Source: Zhengitettix transpicula
Taxonomy: Eukaryota > Arthropoda > Insecta > Orthoptera > Tetrigidae
DNA length: 64,000 nucleotides
Reading direction: 5' to 3'
Assembly (NCBI GenBank): GCA_037074705.1
Contig: CM073596.1
Span: 58,866,001-58,930,000 of the forward strand
Position numbers and translations under genes: made by a program. Within the stretch, counting starts at the first letter, position 1, and each line of letters begins with the position of its first letter. Shown piece after piece: positions 10,903 through 22,321 of this stretch. The notes below the pieces were generated by a model. The model was not told the origin of the DNA and did not search any database. It worked only from the letters and a program-made list of their open reading frames with translations.

Positions 10903-11262
10903 TAAATTCCGCAAACCTTGTTGCTTCCCTCACGTGTTGTTAAAATGTCAATCCGCATAAAAACCAGCTTGTCGACGAAAACAAAAAAGGCAACGACGAT
11001 ATTACTAAAATTTGTTTTGGTGTGTCGTTCTCACGACTCTTGTATTTCTCGAATCACCTGACGAAAGCAACAAGAATGCCAGAAACGTTTTGTGTGTGAA
11101 AACCAGCTTGTCGACGAAAGCAAAAAAGGCAACGACGATATTACTAAAATTTGTTTGGGTGTGTAGTTCTTACGGCTCTTGTATTTCTCGAATCACCTGA
11201 CGAAAGCAACAAGAATGGCAGAAACGTTTTGTGTGTGGTATTTAATTACCACTTAAGTTTTG
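10903..11262 (+). repeat. Third hammerhead-like subfamily with a 139-bp tandem duplication
   Basis: A unit beginning CCAGCTTGTCGACGAAA and ending CTGACGAAAGCAACAAGAAT, GCCAGAAACGTTTTGTG occurs twice in direct orientation, with a period of about 139 bases (10964 and 11103). The second unit is followed by the tail GTGTGGTATTTAATTACCAC. A minus-oriented fragment (GCAAACCTTGTTGC) precedes the pair. The stem bases here are GCA/TGC instead of GGA/TCC. Confidence 0.55.
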
Positions 11263-13062
11263 TCTATGATTTGTCTTCTTATTTATCCAAATATTTTACG
11301 GCCAATTGACTTAGCACCTTTAATTAAAATTATTTTCTGTTTACAGTCTAAACTACTGAACACTTCTTAAAAACCCGCATTACAGATGTTTTCATCTTGT
11401 CTCATATTTTTCCGAAAAGTTTTCAAACTTTTTTTATTCGTTTTCTCCAGTCATTCGTTTCTGACTCAGCAAGTTTGCAAAGCTACATTCCTGCATTTCC
11501 TTCCTACATCGTCCTAACGACGTTATCCTCAAGTAAAACTACTTTCCTCTTCATAACTTTTTATTGAGTCCCTTTTCGGGGACTTCTCCATTTCGCAATT
11601 ATTCATAAATTAAAAGTCAACAATAACTCATTTCATTGACATTTGAGAAATCATTTTTGTATTATTCACAATTTTCCATTCTACTTTTTCTCCTTAATTA
11701 CTTTACTTAACATATGTATCCTATTACTTCCACGCGTAGGAAGTGATTGTTGTTCGTGTGCTTTAAACTTTTATTTGTTTGGAAAGGTTATTGTAAAAGA
11801 GATATTTATGTAACTTGGGAAGTAATGAGGAAACGAAAGGTACTTTGTGTAAATCGTTAATGAATTAAGTGCAGTAGGGGGTTAGATTTGTGATTGGACC
11901 TCCATAAAATGTGTGAACGAGAGACATATAAAGATTATGTGAGTGATTTGTCGTTCAGGTTGTATTGAGTTGACTCAGTTGAAGGCCTCAGTCTGAAATG
12001 CGACCACGTTGTCTCGTAACCAGTTTAAATGAGACTGGCAAAGTGGCCTTGACTGCACTTCTCTAATTCACCTCGTTGGATTCAACGTCTCAACATGGAA
12101 TTGGGACAAGTTTTACACAGTGCAGTATATAAACTAGCAAGCCACAACGGAATTCGTCGCTGGAAAACATTTCACTGTGTAGATCACAATATAACAGTAT
12201 AAAAAAATATATTATTTTGGAATTTAAGAAATGTCTCATTCGTTGGGATTTATCAGTCTTAAAGATGAAAAATTCATAGGGACAAACATTATGCTCAGTC
12301 TGGGAAAACATGAAGGTAGGAATTCCACAAGGTTCTATTTTAGGTCTGCTGTAATTCTAAGTATATATGAATTAATTTTTAGAATTAATAAAACCTGACT
12401 CTAATGGTACTACTTTTTCAGGTGATACAAACCTATATTGTAAAAAATAATAAAATAGATATGTTATTCTATAGTAATTAAAACACATGGTTCAATTTCA
12501 ATCAAACTTTGTACACGTGTTCATTAAAAATCGGGAACAAACAAGATACGATTAGCAACACTAGGGGGTGGGAATATACTGGAATGCAATTTATAAAGCT
12601 TGCAAAAACAGCCGAAATTAGCGCTGAATGAAACGTTTTCGAATCTCTTAGAGATTTATGATGTCAGTCTCGATTAGGTTATTGTCCAATTTCCAGCCCC
12701 TAACTCCAAAGGAGGTACCAGGAGAATTCCTGTAAGGTACCGGGAATGTTTTTCGTTTCTCCTAAGGTGTCACACTCTTGTTGCCGAATAATTAAAATGT
12801 TAACCGAGAGATTAGTGAGCTAATTCCTTCTCCAGGCTAGTATAAATATATATACCCGAACAAAGCTAGGGACACACTAGCGAACTACAGGATGTTTAAA
12901 TTAAAAATTTTATTGATTCAAAATACCAACAATGACAGTGTTGTAAATATTCATATATGATTGTTGGAAAGGAAAATAATAAAGTACCATTTATATGGTG
13001 ATTGTAAAAGAAATTTATGTAAACTACACCCGTTAAATCCCTAATTTTTATGAAAAAAGTTA
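11263..13062. other. Gene-free AT-rich stretch
   Basis: There are no recognisable coding regions, RNA genes or shared repeats. Short ORFs lack motifs. Confidence 0.45.
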
Positions 13063-13806
13063 CGTCTGATTGAAGATAGCCAATACAGACAAAAAAGAGG
13101 GTAATACAAATACCATACAACGTTTCTGGGATCCTTGTCAGGTGTTACGTAGAGCCTAGAGAAACACAACTGCTCTGGTCAGTTGACAACACTCAAACTT
13201 AGCATCTGACGAAAGGGGGCCATTGTAGAAAACGCAGCTGCTCTAACCATTTGAGCTACCCTGTCGAGTCTTCTCTGTTTCATGCTATTTACGATTAATA
13301 CCGAGTTGAATAAGAAATATAACCAATACAGACAAAAAGTAGGGTAATACAAATACAACACAACGTTTCTGGGATCCTTAGTCCCCTTTCGTCAGGTGTT
13401 ACGTAGAGCCTAGAGAAACACAACTGCTCTGGTCAATTGACAACACTCAAAACTTAGCACCTGACGAAAGGGGACCATTGTAGAGAACGCAGCTGCTCTA
13501 ACCATTTCAGCTACCCTGTCGAGTCTTCTCTGTTTCATGCTATTTACGATTAATATCGAGTTGAATAAGAAAGATAGCCAATACAGTCAAAAAAAGGTAA
13601 TATAAACACCACACAACGTTTCTGGGATTCTTGTCCCTTTCGTCAGGTGCTAAGAAGACTTTTTGAGTGTTGTCAACTGACCAGTGCAGTTCTGTTTTTC
13701 TAGGCTCTTCTTAGCACCTGACGAAAGGGACAAGGATCCCAGAAACGTTGTGTGGTATTTATATTACCCCCCCTTTTTTTTGTCTCTATTGGCTATCTTT
13801 CTTATT
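13063..13806. repeat. PLE-type repeat cluster with tandem duplication and tRNA-like D arm
   Basis: A unit of about 245 bp is present in tandem (starts near 13075, 13318 and 13573, the last incomplete). Each full unit holds a PLE-type minus arm, CTGACGAAAGGGG, and then on the minus strand a tRNA-like block (TAGCTCAAATGGTTAGAGCA) near 13225-13262 and 13470-13510. The GCTC/GAGC D stem of that block is perfect in the first unit. The cluster ends with a plus arm (CTGACGAAAGGGACAAGG, GAAACGTTG) at 13700-13800. Confidence 0.6.
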
Positions 13807-15024
13807 CCCAAATTTTAATCTTCTCGGAAGGTTAAATAAAATGTTTCAAAGAGGTTAGTGTGGATTTAGTTCCTTCTCCGGGGAAATATAAATAAATACG
13901 GGGGTGAAATATGTAAGAAATTGTGTAATTCAGAGAGGTGTTACTGTCCTGGAAGCCAAGAGGAGTATATAAATATAAGAATAAGAAAATGTGATTAATA
14001 CTCTCCATTGAAAGTACTGCCTCAGGTGAATTATTCCCCAGCCCATTGTTGCAATTGAAAATTCGATCCTTGGTTGGAAGGTAACTGAACACATACCGTG
14101 GTCAATCGGTGAGACTTAATTTTGCTAAACGCTGACGACGGAAGGTGCTAGTGGAATTTATCCCGTGATGTCAACGGATGCTTGCTCTATCTGTTTACCG
14201 TCGTCAGTTCGTTTACACAGAGGTTGTTGTATCAACAGCTGCAGGTGAGCTTATATTTAGCTCTGAACATAAAATTGTTATTCATGTAAATCTGTTGACT
14301 TTAGTCGTATACACTTCATCGTGCTCTAACACGGGAAATGATTCATTGTGTCACGTTTTCTACTCCTGTGTCATCTAGATGCTAATAATCCGTTAGCAAG
14401 CGTCAATGGCGGCTCGTGAGTATTTTAAGTTATCTGCAATAATTTCTCACGAGGATAACTGTGTAAAATAATAATTACATTACTGATAGTGTTCTCAGTG
14501 CTCTGACCCGACCTGTAACATGCTACATTTCTAAATAACGTCTACATAGTTTTCCAAAAGCAGAATAATTTAGTAGAATGTTGACACACATTTCTAACAT
14601 GAAAGTATTCTTCCTTGGTACATATTTTAAATAAACTTAATTTTTGTTACAAGCCGCTACGTGCGGTAGAATTTTACAAGTCTTCATAATGCTGCCAATT
14701 AATTATTTTTTTTCTTTACAATAACATGTCTTATTTTTAAATACCCCTCAAAATATACGAATACTAATATAAAATAAGATTTATAATTACTGAATGGTAC
14801 AAATTTAATTTGATGTCGCTTCTTACGATGCCTGCAGCCTCTTTGTATTATACCTGATTGTTTGTGCTATGTAGTAGTGAGCACGGAAAGAAGGCAATGC
14901 AATTCAAAATTTTTTCATTATTACAAAAAAAAATAATAAAATAGTTAATTCAAAACTTTTAATAATTTTCAATTTTTAAATATTTAATCAAATATCTCAT
15001 TTAAAGCTTTTAATAATTTATAAG
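13807..15024. other. Gene-free AT-rich stretch
   Basis: No gene is recognised. A strong donor-like GCAG|GTGAGC occurs near 14242, but nothing supports an exon around it. Confidence 0.4.
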
Positions 15025-15325
15025 AAGGAAGATAGCCAAATACAAACGAAGGAAGTGATAATGTAAATACCACACCACGTTTCTGGAAGCCTTGTTCCTT
15101 TCTTCAGGTGCTGAAGAAAAAAACGCAAGAGCCTAGAGAGACACAACTGCACAAGTCAGTTGACAACTCAAAAGATGCAGCGTCTCTCGAGGCCCTTGAG
15201 CTTTTTCATCTGCGCCTGAGGAAAGGAACAAGGCTTCCAGAAACGTTGTGTGGTAGTTACATTATCACTTTCTTTGTATGTATTTGGATATCTTTCTTAT
15301 CATTAATTTTCAATCAGACGTAAAT
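15025..15325. repeat. PLE-type hairpin with well-paired cores
   Basis: The minus arm has TTTC at 15080-15083 and TCTTCAG at 15101-15107; the plus arm has CTGAGGA at 15216-15222 and GAAACG from 15240. In both arms the spacer folds as GGAA-CAAGGC-TTCC, a four-pair stem, longer than in most copies. The outer end is TCAATCAGACGTA. Confidence 0.6.
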
Positions 15326-15389
15326 TTTTCACTTTTAATCATTTTTAAAATATTTAATAAAATGTATATAATGACTTATTTGACACTTG

Positions 15390-16105
15390 GACATGACTTG
15401 AGCAAGTATCTTGCCTAGAGAAAGAAGCGGCTAAAGTTGGATTAAAAATTAATAGTAAGAAAACCAAAGACATGCGGATAAACTCAAAATTAAGCCAAAA
15501 AAATACAAACACAAAAATATAAGGAGGAAATTGAAACAGTGAGTGAGTTCACTTATCTAGGAATCATAGTAGCAACAAGTGGAGGAGCCCCAGAAGACGT
15601 CAAAACACGAATTAAAAAGGCAAATTGAGCGTTTGTCCTACTATACACCCTCTGGAAGAACAAAAAGATTCGTATATTTAATAGCAACGTCAAATCAGTA
15701 CTGCTCTACGGACGCGAAACCAGGAAAGTAACAAACCAAATTACAAACATTTATAAATTTAAGAAAAATAATTGGTATATGATGGCCCGAAATAATAAGT
15801 AACTCTGCATTATGGGAAGCCTGTGGTGAGACAGAAATAGAGAAACAAATAAAAATGAGAAAATGGAGATGGATTGAGGAAGAATGAAGGGTCAGTTGAG
15901 AATGAAGCATTAGACTGCTGGAATCCACAAGGTGAACGAAAAGTAGGAAGACCTAAACATACTGGGAAGAGGACGATCATGGAGGAGGAGAAGGAGTGTG
16001 GCAAGACCTGGCAAAGAAGTTAAAATGTTGGCAAAGAATAGAGTTAGGTGGAAATGTTTCACAGATGCCTCATGTTCCTAAAGGAACGAAAGGATATACT
16101 ATTTG
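15390..16105 (+). pseudogene. Non-LTR retrotransposon ORF2 C-terminal remnant (second LINE family)
   Basis: Frames read EKEAAKVGLKINSKKTKDMR, then VSEFTYLGIIVATSGGA, DVKTRIKKAN, and KIRIFNSNVKSVLLYGRET. The 3' end reads LAKNRVRWKCFTDASCS before a stop near 16079, followed by AGGAACGAAAGGATA. The ETVSEFTYLG, SVLLYG.ET and C-terminal RW.CF.DA.CS blocks are those of a common arthropod LINE family. There are several stops and frameshifts. It differs clearly in sequence from the LINE at 7300-8062. Confidence 0.75.
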
Positions 16106-17334
16106 ACACTTATCATAATTTTTTCTGATTGTTAATAACTTCTACATGACCTAATACTTGCAAAAGCAAAATGTCCTTATAAATTATCTGATTTAAATAA
16201 TTAAAAATGAACAGAAAAATTTAATTTTAATAAAGAAACCTTTGACAGTCACACAAATAATTTTAAATGCATGGATCGTTTTTAAATAAGCAGTTATGAG
16301 TTGGGATAAAGTAGCGCTGTTTGAAACTAGTAACAGATATATATATATTTTGTTTATTTTACCTAACTCAGCACAACCAGGTGAATGTCAGTTAGACCCT
16401 TGAAGGCACTTCGCTGTTCCTTCCTCTTTCTTTCCATCCACCGGAAGACGAGTGTAGAATCGATTTAATCTCGAGATCGTTACTGTTGGATAAAGAAAAA
16501 GAAGTTAAGTGTGACAGATTTGTATTTGTTATTAAATTAATTATGTTATTAAATTTATTACAACTTCACCAATTTTGAAATAAATCGCTGATAATGATGA
16601 CCCGTTCATTTCTGTGGACATTACGTTGAACTTGTCGTCTTTACAAGTTTCCTCGGAAGTTTTTAGGTAAAAAAAAGCAAGATTCGTTTGGAAAAGCTTG
16701 AAATGTCATGACTTGGTAGCCGCATTTGCTGTGCTCCGTTGAGCTCCTTTGTCCACGGTTCCTTCCGCGAATTCGAGATCAAAAGAGCTGAACTGTTCTC
16801 GCAGATTTCCCAGGTTTCGTAAAGTCCTTAGCGGAACACGAATTGGATTTGGAAGGAGACGTAACGGTCGGGGAAGGGAAATAATCTTCCGTTTCGCTAG
16901 AAAGCGATATAATAAATCTTTTACCAATATACTTAGCTACCATATGTAATCATGTAATGGTCAAATCAAAGTCTCCTTGTGAAATTAGAATCAGGTATGA
17001 CAACCGTGCCACAATTGCTGCCGTGTGAACACTGCAACTAATAATTCCCACATAATTAAATTGTCCTCGACAAACTGAAAAAAAAACAGTGATAAGGTAA
17101 AATAAAGTCGTATTCCTTTTCATTTTAATTGTTATTAGAAAATTGCGCAGTACCAATTACGCCAAGGCCAAGACGCAATTAATAACATTAACATCTCCAA
17201 CTACCACACATATTTATTGCTTTTTGAAGCTCAGAAAAAAAAGGCCATTGTCCAGGTCTGTAACAGAAAATGTTGACTGTCGTCTGCAGGCTGAATTGTT
17301 ACAGTCCAGCATCGTTGTAGTTAGGTGGTGAATC
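16106..17334. other. Gene-free stretch
   Basis: No recognised gene. Overlapping basic ORFs near 16706-16949 on both strands have no conserved motifs. Confidence 0.4.
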
Positions 17335-17870
17335 GTCTGCGAGGGTTATTCTCTCGCAGACAGTACCTGCGAGGGATGTTCTCTCGCAGGTAGAACCTTG
17401 TAGGAGAGACACGAAGGGGATGCCTTTTCCTCTCCGTTTTTGAACTAAGGTTCCCACAAGCCGAGGCACCTCGGCCTGTTCTGAGACGTGCATGTTCCGG
17501 GGTCACAGACCTTGGGCATACGGTGAGAGTTGTCCGCTATTCCCATTGGAATAGTCGGCCAAATGCCGCCTAAACTGGTCGAGGCACGGAGAAGGGAATA
17601 CTGCGTCCCCACAGCAAACTCCTCTCCCGCTATCGGTAGGGCGTGGGACAAGAACCCCAATGCCCGACCTACCTGATGCAGGTTTTTCCCTGCATTACTT
17701 TTAGTCGAATGCCGGGTAGGATCCTTAAAATATAGCCCGGGGGGCCCTAGTTAACTCTTTGCTACCTTCCTCTACCCTTCCACATCCATGATGTCAAATC
17801 CCTTCCTATGCTATTAAAGGGGAGTTGCCCAACGTGGATTACCCTCATGTAGCCTGTTGCCCTAAAAAAA
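17335..17870 (+). mobile_element. 540-bp dispersed repeat, copy 1 (near full length)
   Basis: Seven copies of this family occur in the window. It begins with tandem hairpin units (GTCTGCGA...TCGCAGAC, then CCTGCGA...TCGCAGG). A conserved body follows with CCGAGGCACCTCGGCCTG, GGCATACGGTGAGAGTTG, ATGCCGGGTAGGATCCTTAA and TAGCCCGGGGGGCCCTAG. It ends GTGGATTACCCTCATGTAGC followed by an A run. The oriented A tail points to retrotransposition, as a SINE or the 3' part of a LINE. No tRNA, 7SL or 5S head was recognised. ORFs inside are shared by chance between copies. Confidence 0.65.
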
Positions 17871-19855
17871 CAGTTAGGTGGTGGATATCGAATAAGGGAC
17901 TTTAAGAAGATGTATAATGGTCTCATGGAAGAGAAAATCAAGGCATTCTTGAGTCTGATTACCATTATTGTAACAGTGAGATGTGTTCGAAACCAGGAGA
18001 TTACTTTGGAAACCAAGCGACATCGAACCGGAACAGCATATAAAGAAGTTCGCAGACGTGAGGATTGATCACTCCGTATCAGATTAAGATTTTTTTTAAC
18101 GTGAATAAAAATCACAGAAATTTGTAAATTAAATGATAAAAAAATGAAGTTCTTCTATAAATGGTCAATTATAATTTTAATGACGTTAAATAAAATTTGG
18201 AACATTAAAATTAAATAAAATAACCATCGTAATCCACCACTTTACAGTCTTCAATTGCGAACCCTTACTGTGTCACCATCCTCAGCTTTAATTTACAGGC
18301 ACTGGTTTTTTTAGCTAAGAATTCTAATCTTCGACGGTATTTTTCAATAACGTTTATTTAAATATTTCCCTTCCGGTTCGGGCCCAGTTAATTTTTAAGA
18401 TTATTTTTCGACGCAAGAGACAATTTAGCTACCATTTTCATGTCTTTGCCAAAATTACTCATTATAATTTTTAAAAAATGTGCTGATTTATTTTTTAATG
18501 TGCAACAAATTTGATTTATTTAATTTGTTCACAATGTTCCGAATGTGGTCATATCTACCGTCTGTTTTTAGAGTAAAGCCTCAATTCATAGTAGCCACGG
18601 AAGTTCGCCATGAAGAACTATTTTCGTTAATGGTTAACAACTTGAAACTTGCTCGCCCTGAAGTGAACCAGATGCAGTTCATCTATTCCTGCCAAATCTC
18701 TAGACCTGGTGAAGCCCTCTTGAGAATGCAGCTGCTTCTCTAAGAAGTTGTACAGGAACATACAACAAAAACTAAAACAGTTCTTCCTGAATCGACTCAG
18801 CAGTTTTTCCATTATTCTACGGTATTATTCAAATCTGAAATTCGATACTAGTGAGGTACTTGCAGTGAATATAAAATTTTATGTTTAACAAATAAAGTAC
18901 ATCCAATGTATGAATTCAGAACCAATTACATTACACGTCCTGCTGATAAAAACAAAGTCAGGTTTTCTATTCTGAGATTTTAATCCGTATTTTCATCACT
19001 AACCACAATTACATTAAAGATGTACCATTTAAAGCCAAATTAAATCGCGTTGTAGATTAAAGTTAATATAATTATGTATTGAATAAAGTGGAAATCTGGA
19101 GCAGCTATTAGCTTTTATTGAAGACGGACAGAAAATGTGCACAACTTCTGACGAAATAGAATAACTTTCAAATTACGTAATAATATATTATATTAAACCA
19201 ATTAAAATGGGTTTGGTAACACACAAAAACCATTATAGTACAAAAGTGTGGAATTCACTGCATTTCGTGATGATCTAAAGTAGGATTCGGTAGTTGGTTT
19301 ATATAACAGTCATTCTTTCAATATCCGAATGGTGAAATTTGTTAAAAACTAAGTAGGCAATAAATCTTCAGTATCTATAAAGATTTTTTTACAAAAAATG
19401 AGTTACAAAACGGGCCTATAACATGAGAAAGTTATGGGTTTAGGTAGCAAAACGATTATATATAAGAAAACCTAAATTTCGTACTATTTTTGGGACAAAG
19501 TCTGAGTTTTAACGTTCCTAACCTCGGTAAGTAAAATCGTAGATACGAAAAAAAAAATTCGCGGCATCTAAAAACCAAGTTTTCCTTTCTAAAGAGGCCA
19601 ATATTAATTTGGAATAATTTTTGGGTCTATTACCATTTATGAGTCATGATTCAGAGTAATTTTAATTAATTGGAATGATAGTGAAAGTGTGTAAGAGAAG
19701 TTATACATTTTTTTGTTGCAGGTATCAAGATTTTTAACTATCCATATATTTTATTTATCTATACATTATTGTTATAATGCTACTTACCATTTTTGTTCGC
19801 ACACGAGTCTACAACCGGTCTTATTTTCCATTATAGTTGAATCAAGTCATTCGTA
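17871..19855. other. Gene-free AT-rich stretch upstream of the EHD gene
   Basis: No conserved ORF, RNA gene or shared repeat was recognised. The ORF at 18480-18743 has no family motif. Confidence 0.4.
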
Positions 19856-20158
19856 CATGTGAGTTTGCCGCCCGCCATGTTTGGAAGAAGCGCTCTTAGA
19901 GTTTTCTCTACATCTCGCCAGATGGCGACGTCGGCGGAGTGTTTTTCTCTGTCCGAGTAAGTGCCTTGCTCCAGTGATATTGTCACGTAAGAGGTCGAAG
20001 TGCCAAGACGTCAGTTCAAAATTTAATTAGTGCTCCTTGCACGGTGGCTTGAGTGATAGAGGTAGTACTTGACAGAGACACAGTGACAGAATATATTTCG
20101 TCATAGACTCCTCAATTCCTTGCGTTAGTGAAACGATTCTGTAGGAACGCGAAAAAAA
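19856..20158 (+). promoter_or_regulatory. Probable EHD promoter and 5' untranslated region
   Basis: Composition changes to a less AT-rich, CpG-containing block just upstream of the EHD ATG. It holds GCCGCCCGCCATG (GCCAT at 19874) and CAGATGGCGACG (ATGGC at 19922), which resemble YY1/Pho-type motifs common in housekeeping promoters. No TATA box was seen. A good donor (GA|GTAAGT at 19957) and acceptor (TTCTGTAG ending at 20144) could remove a roughly 190-base 5'UTR intron; this is inference. The start context is AAAAAAATGT. Confidence 0.45.
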
Positions 20159-21772
20159 ATGTTCAGCTGGCTGTCAAAAAACGACAAGAAGTCTCCAGAA
20201 GTGTTCAAGAACGTCACTGAAGGACTGAAGAAGATCTACAAAACTAAACTGCTTCCTCTGGAACAGTCTTACTTTTTCCATGACTTTCATTCGCCGCAGC
20301 TAGATGCTCCAGATTTCGAGGCCAAACCCATGATATTGTTGGTCGGCCAGTATTCCACTGGCAAGACAACTTTCATTAGGTACCTGTTGGAACGAGATTT
20401 TCCTGGTATAAGGATAGGCCCCGAGCCTACCACGGACAGATTTATCGCAGTGATGCACGGAGAAACTGACGGTGTTATCCCAGGGAATGCTCTAGTGGTA
20501 GACCCAAAGAAACAGTTTAAACCTTTAACAAAATTTGGTAATGCGTTCCTGAATAGATTCCAGTGTTCGATGGTGAATAGTCCTGTGCTCGAAGGTATTT
20601 CGTTAGTGGATACACCTGGCATTTTGTCTGGAGAGAAACAATCTGTCGACAGGGGCTATGATATAACTGGGGTTCTAGAATGGTTTGCTGAACGTGTTGA
20701 CAGAATCATTTTGCTGTTTGATGCTCACAAACTGGATATTTCCGACGAATTCCGGAGGTCTATCGAAGCTCTGAAAGGACATGATGATAAAATTAGAATA
20801 GTTCTGAATAAGGCTGATATGGTCGACCACCAACAGTTGATGAGAGTTTATGGAGCATTGATGTGGTCACTGGGAAAGGTATTGCAGACTCCTGAAGTCG
20901 CCAGGGTTTATATTGGATCTTTCTGGGACCAACCGCTGAGGTACGATGTCAATAGGAGATTGTTCGAGGACGAGGAACGGGACTTGTTTCTTGATATACA
21001 GTCGCTACCCCGAAATGCTGCCCTGCGAAAATTGAATGACCTCATTAAAAGAGCACGGTTGTCAATTGTTCATGCTTACATCATTAGCGAGTTAAAGAAA
21101 GAAATGCCTGCAATGTTTGGAAAAGATACAAAGAAGAAGGAGCTAATTAAGAATTTGGGACAAATATATGATCGTTTGCAGCGTGAGCATCAGATTTCCC
21201 CTGGAGACTTTCCTGACATGAAGCGTATGCAAGAGAATTTAGCTAATTATGACTTCAATAAATTTCCACCTTTAAAACAACATCTTCTGGATATTGTGAA
21301 CCGAATGCTTTCAGATGATATTGCACAGTTAATGGCTATGATTCCTCATGAAGAACCTCAAGTCTTACACAGTGGAGATAATGTCAAAGTGAATGGTGCT
21401 CTAGAGTCTTTAGAAGACAATGTGACTCCATTTGGATATAGGAAGGGTGAAGGGGTTGATGCTGGTGCAGGAGAAACCGAGTGGATTGTGAATAAGGATC
21501 GGCATAAATATGATCTTATATTTGAATCTTTGAATCCAATTGATGGTAAATTAGCAGGTGCTGTTGCCAAAACTGAGATGGTGAAATCAAAACTTCCCAA
21601 TTCAGTTCTTGCTAAAATTTGGAAACTATCAGATGTTGACAAGGATGGTTCTTTAGATGTTGAAGAATTTGCGTTAGCTATGCACCTTGTAGCAATTAAA
21701 ATTGATGGCCATGACTTGCCAAAAGAACTTCCAGAACACCTTGTGCCTCCAAGTAAAAGAAGTTTTTATTGA
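20159..21772 (+). CDS. Past1: EH-domain-containing membrane-remodelling ATPase (EHD/Past1)
   Basis: This single uninterrupted coding exon of 537 codons matches the size of the EHD family (about 534-550 residues). EHD proteins are dynamin-like ATPases that bind and tubulate endosomal membranes and act in endocytic recycling. Visible features are an N-terminal helix with FKNVTEGLKKIYKTKLLPLE, a P-loop GQYSTGKT at residues 63-70, DTPG at 151-154 and NKAD at 217-220. Next comes a helical region with a conserved KK/RR-rich membrane-binding segment. The C-terminal EH domain (about 440-533) contains one EF-hand loop DVDKDGSLDVEEF at 492-504. All GTPase-fold motifs and the EF-hand acidic residues are present, so the protein should be functional. 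The first ATG gives the family's canonical start (MFSWL). It sits upstream of the SUR gene on the same strand. Confidence 0.97.
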   Translation: MFSWLSKNDKKSPEVFKNVTEGLKKIYKTKLLPLEQSYFFHDFHSPQLDAPDFEAKPMILLVGQYSTGKTTFIRYLLERDFPGIRIGPEPTTDRFIAVMHGETDGVIPGNALVVDPKKQFKPLTKFGNAFLNRFQCSMVNSPVLEGISLVDTPGILSGEKQSVDRGYDITGVLEWFAERVDRIILLFDAHKLDISDEFRRSIEALKGHDDKIRIVLNKADMVDHQQLMRVYGALMWSLGKVLQTPEVARVYIGSFWDQPLRYDVNRRLFEDEERDLFLDIQSLPRNAALRKLNDLIKRARLSIVHAYIISELKKEMPAMFGKDTKKKELIKNLGQIYDRLQREHQISPGDFPDMKRMQENLANYDFNKFPPLKQHLLDIVNRMLSDDIAQLMAMIPHEEPQVLHSGDNVKVNGALESLEDNVTPFGYRKGEGVDAGAGETEWIVNKDRHKYDLIFESLNPIDGKLAGAVAKTEMVKSKLPNSVLAKIWKLSDVDKDGSLDVEEFALAMHLVAIKIDGHDLPKELPEHLVPPSKRSFY

Positions 21773-22321
21773 TTTGAAGTGAACACTTGTTGGAGCACTG
21801 GCAGTATAGACAAGTGTGCAGACTGATGTGAAATGTTATATATACACAAATATACTTCAGATTTTATATTTGTTGAAATATTTTTTGGCATTTATTTATA
21901 TAAATTTTGTTATTAAATATTTTTGTTAATAGTTGTGTAATTGTTGTTTGCATCAGATTTGTATGATAAATGCGCACACATTGTTGGTTTACCAAATTTC
22001 TATTTTGTTTTAGATTCAGTGTACATGAAATGCAATACAGATAGTATTTCATAAAAATTAAAGTGCGTCGCCATTTATAGACATAATAGCGAATGGTGTT
22101 TTCCACGTGTTTTTTACTTTATAATTTCATTATTTGGCATTATTAAAGGGAAACAATTTGCATATCTTGTAATTTCTATTTAAATATTTTTTTATTCCTG
22201 TAAAAAAATAAAATCTCAGTAAGTTTTTACTTGAAAACTGGAAACCTACATTGTTGATTTTGTGGAAAATAAATAAGAACCACATACAATGAGATAGATA
22301 GCACCTGTACTTGTAAATAAA
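21773..22321 (+). other. EHD 3' untranslated region with candidate poly(A) signals
   Basis: AT-rich sequence follows the TGA stop. AATAAA hexamers occur at 22207-22212 and 22316-22321, and either could end the EHD mRNA. Which is used cannot be told from sequence. Confidence 0.45.

Noticed and set aside
14178..14378. Possible upstream exon ending at GCAG|GTGAGC
   Set aside because: The donor is good but the ORF has no motif and there is no acceptor or partner exon to support it.
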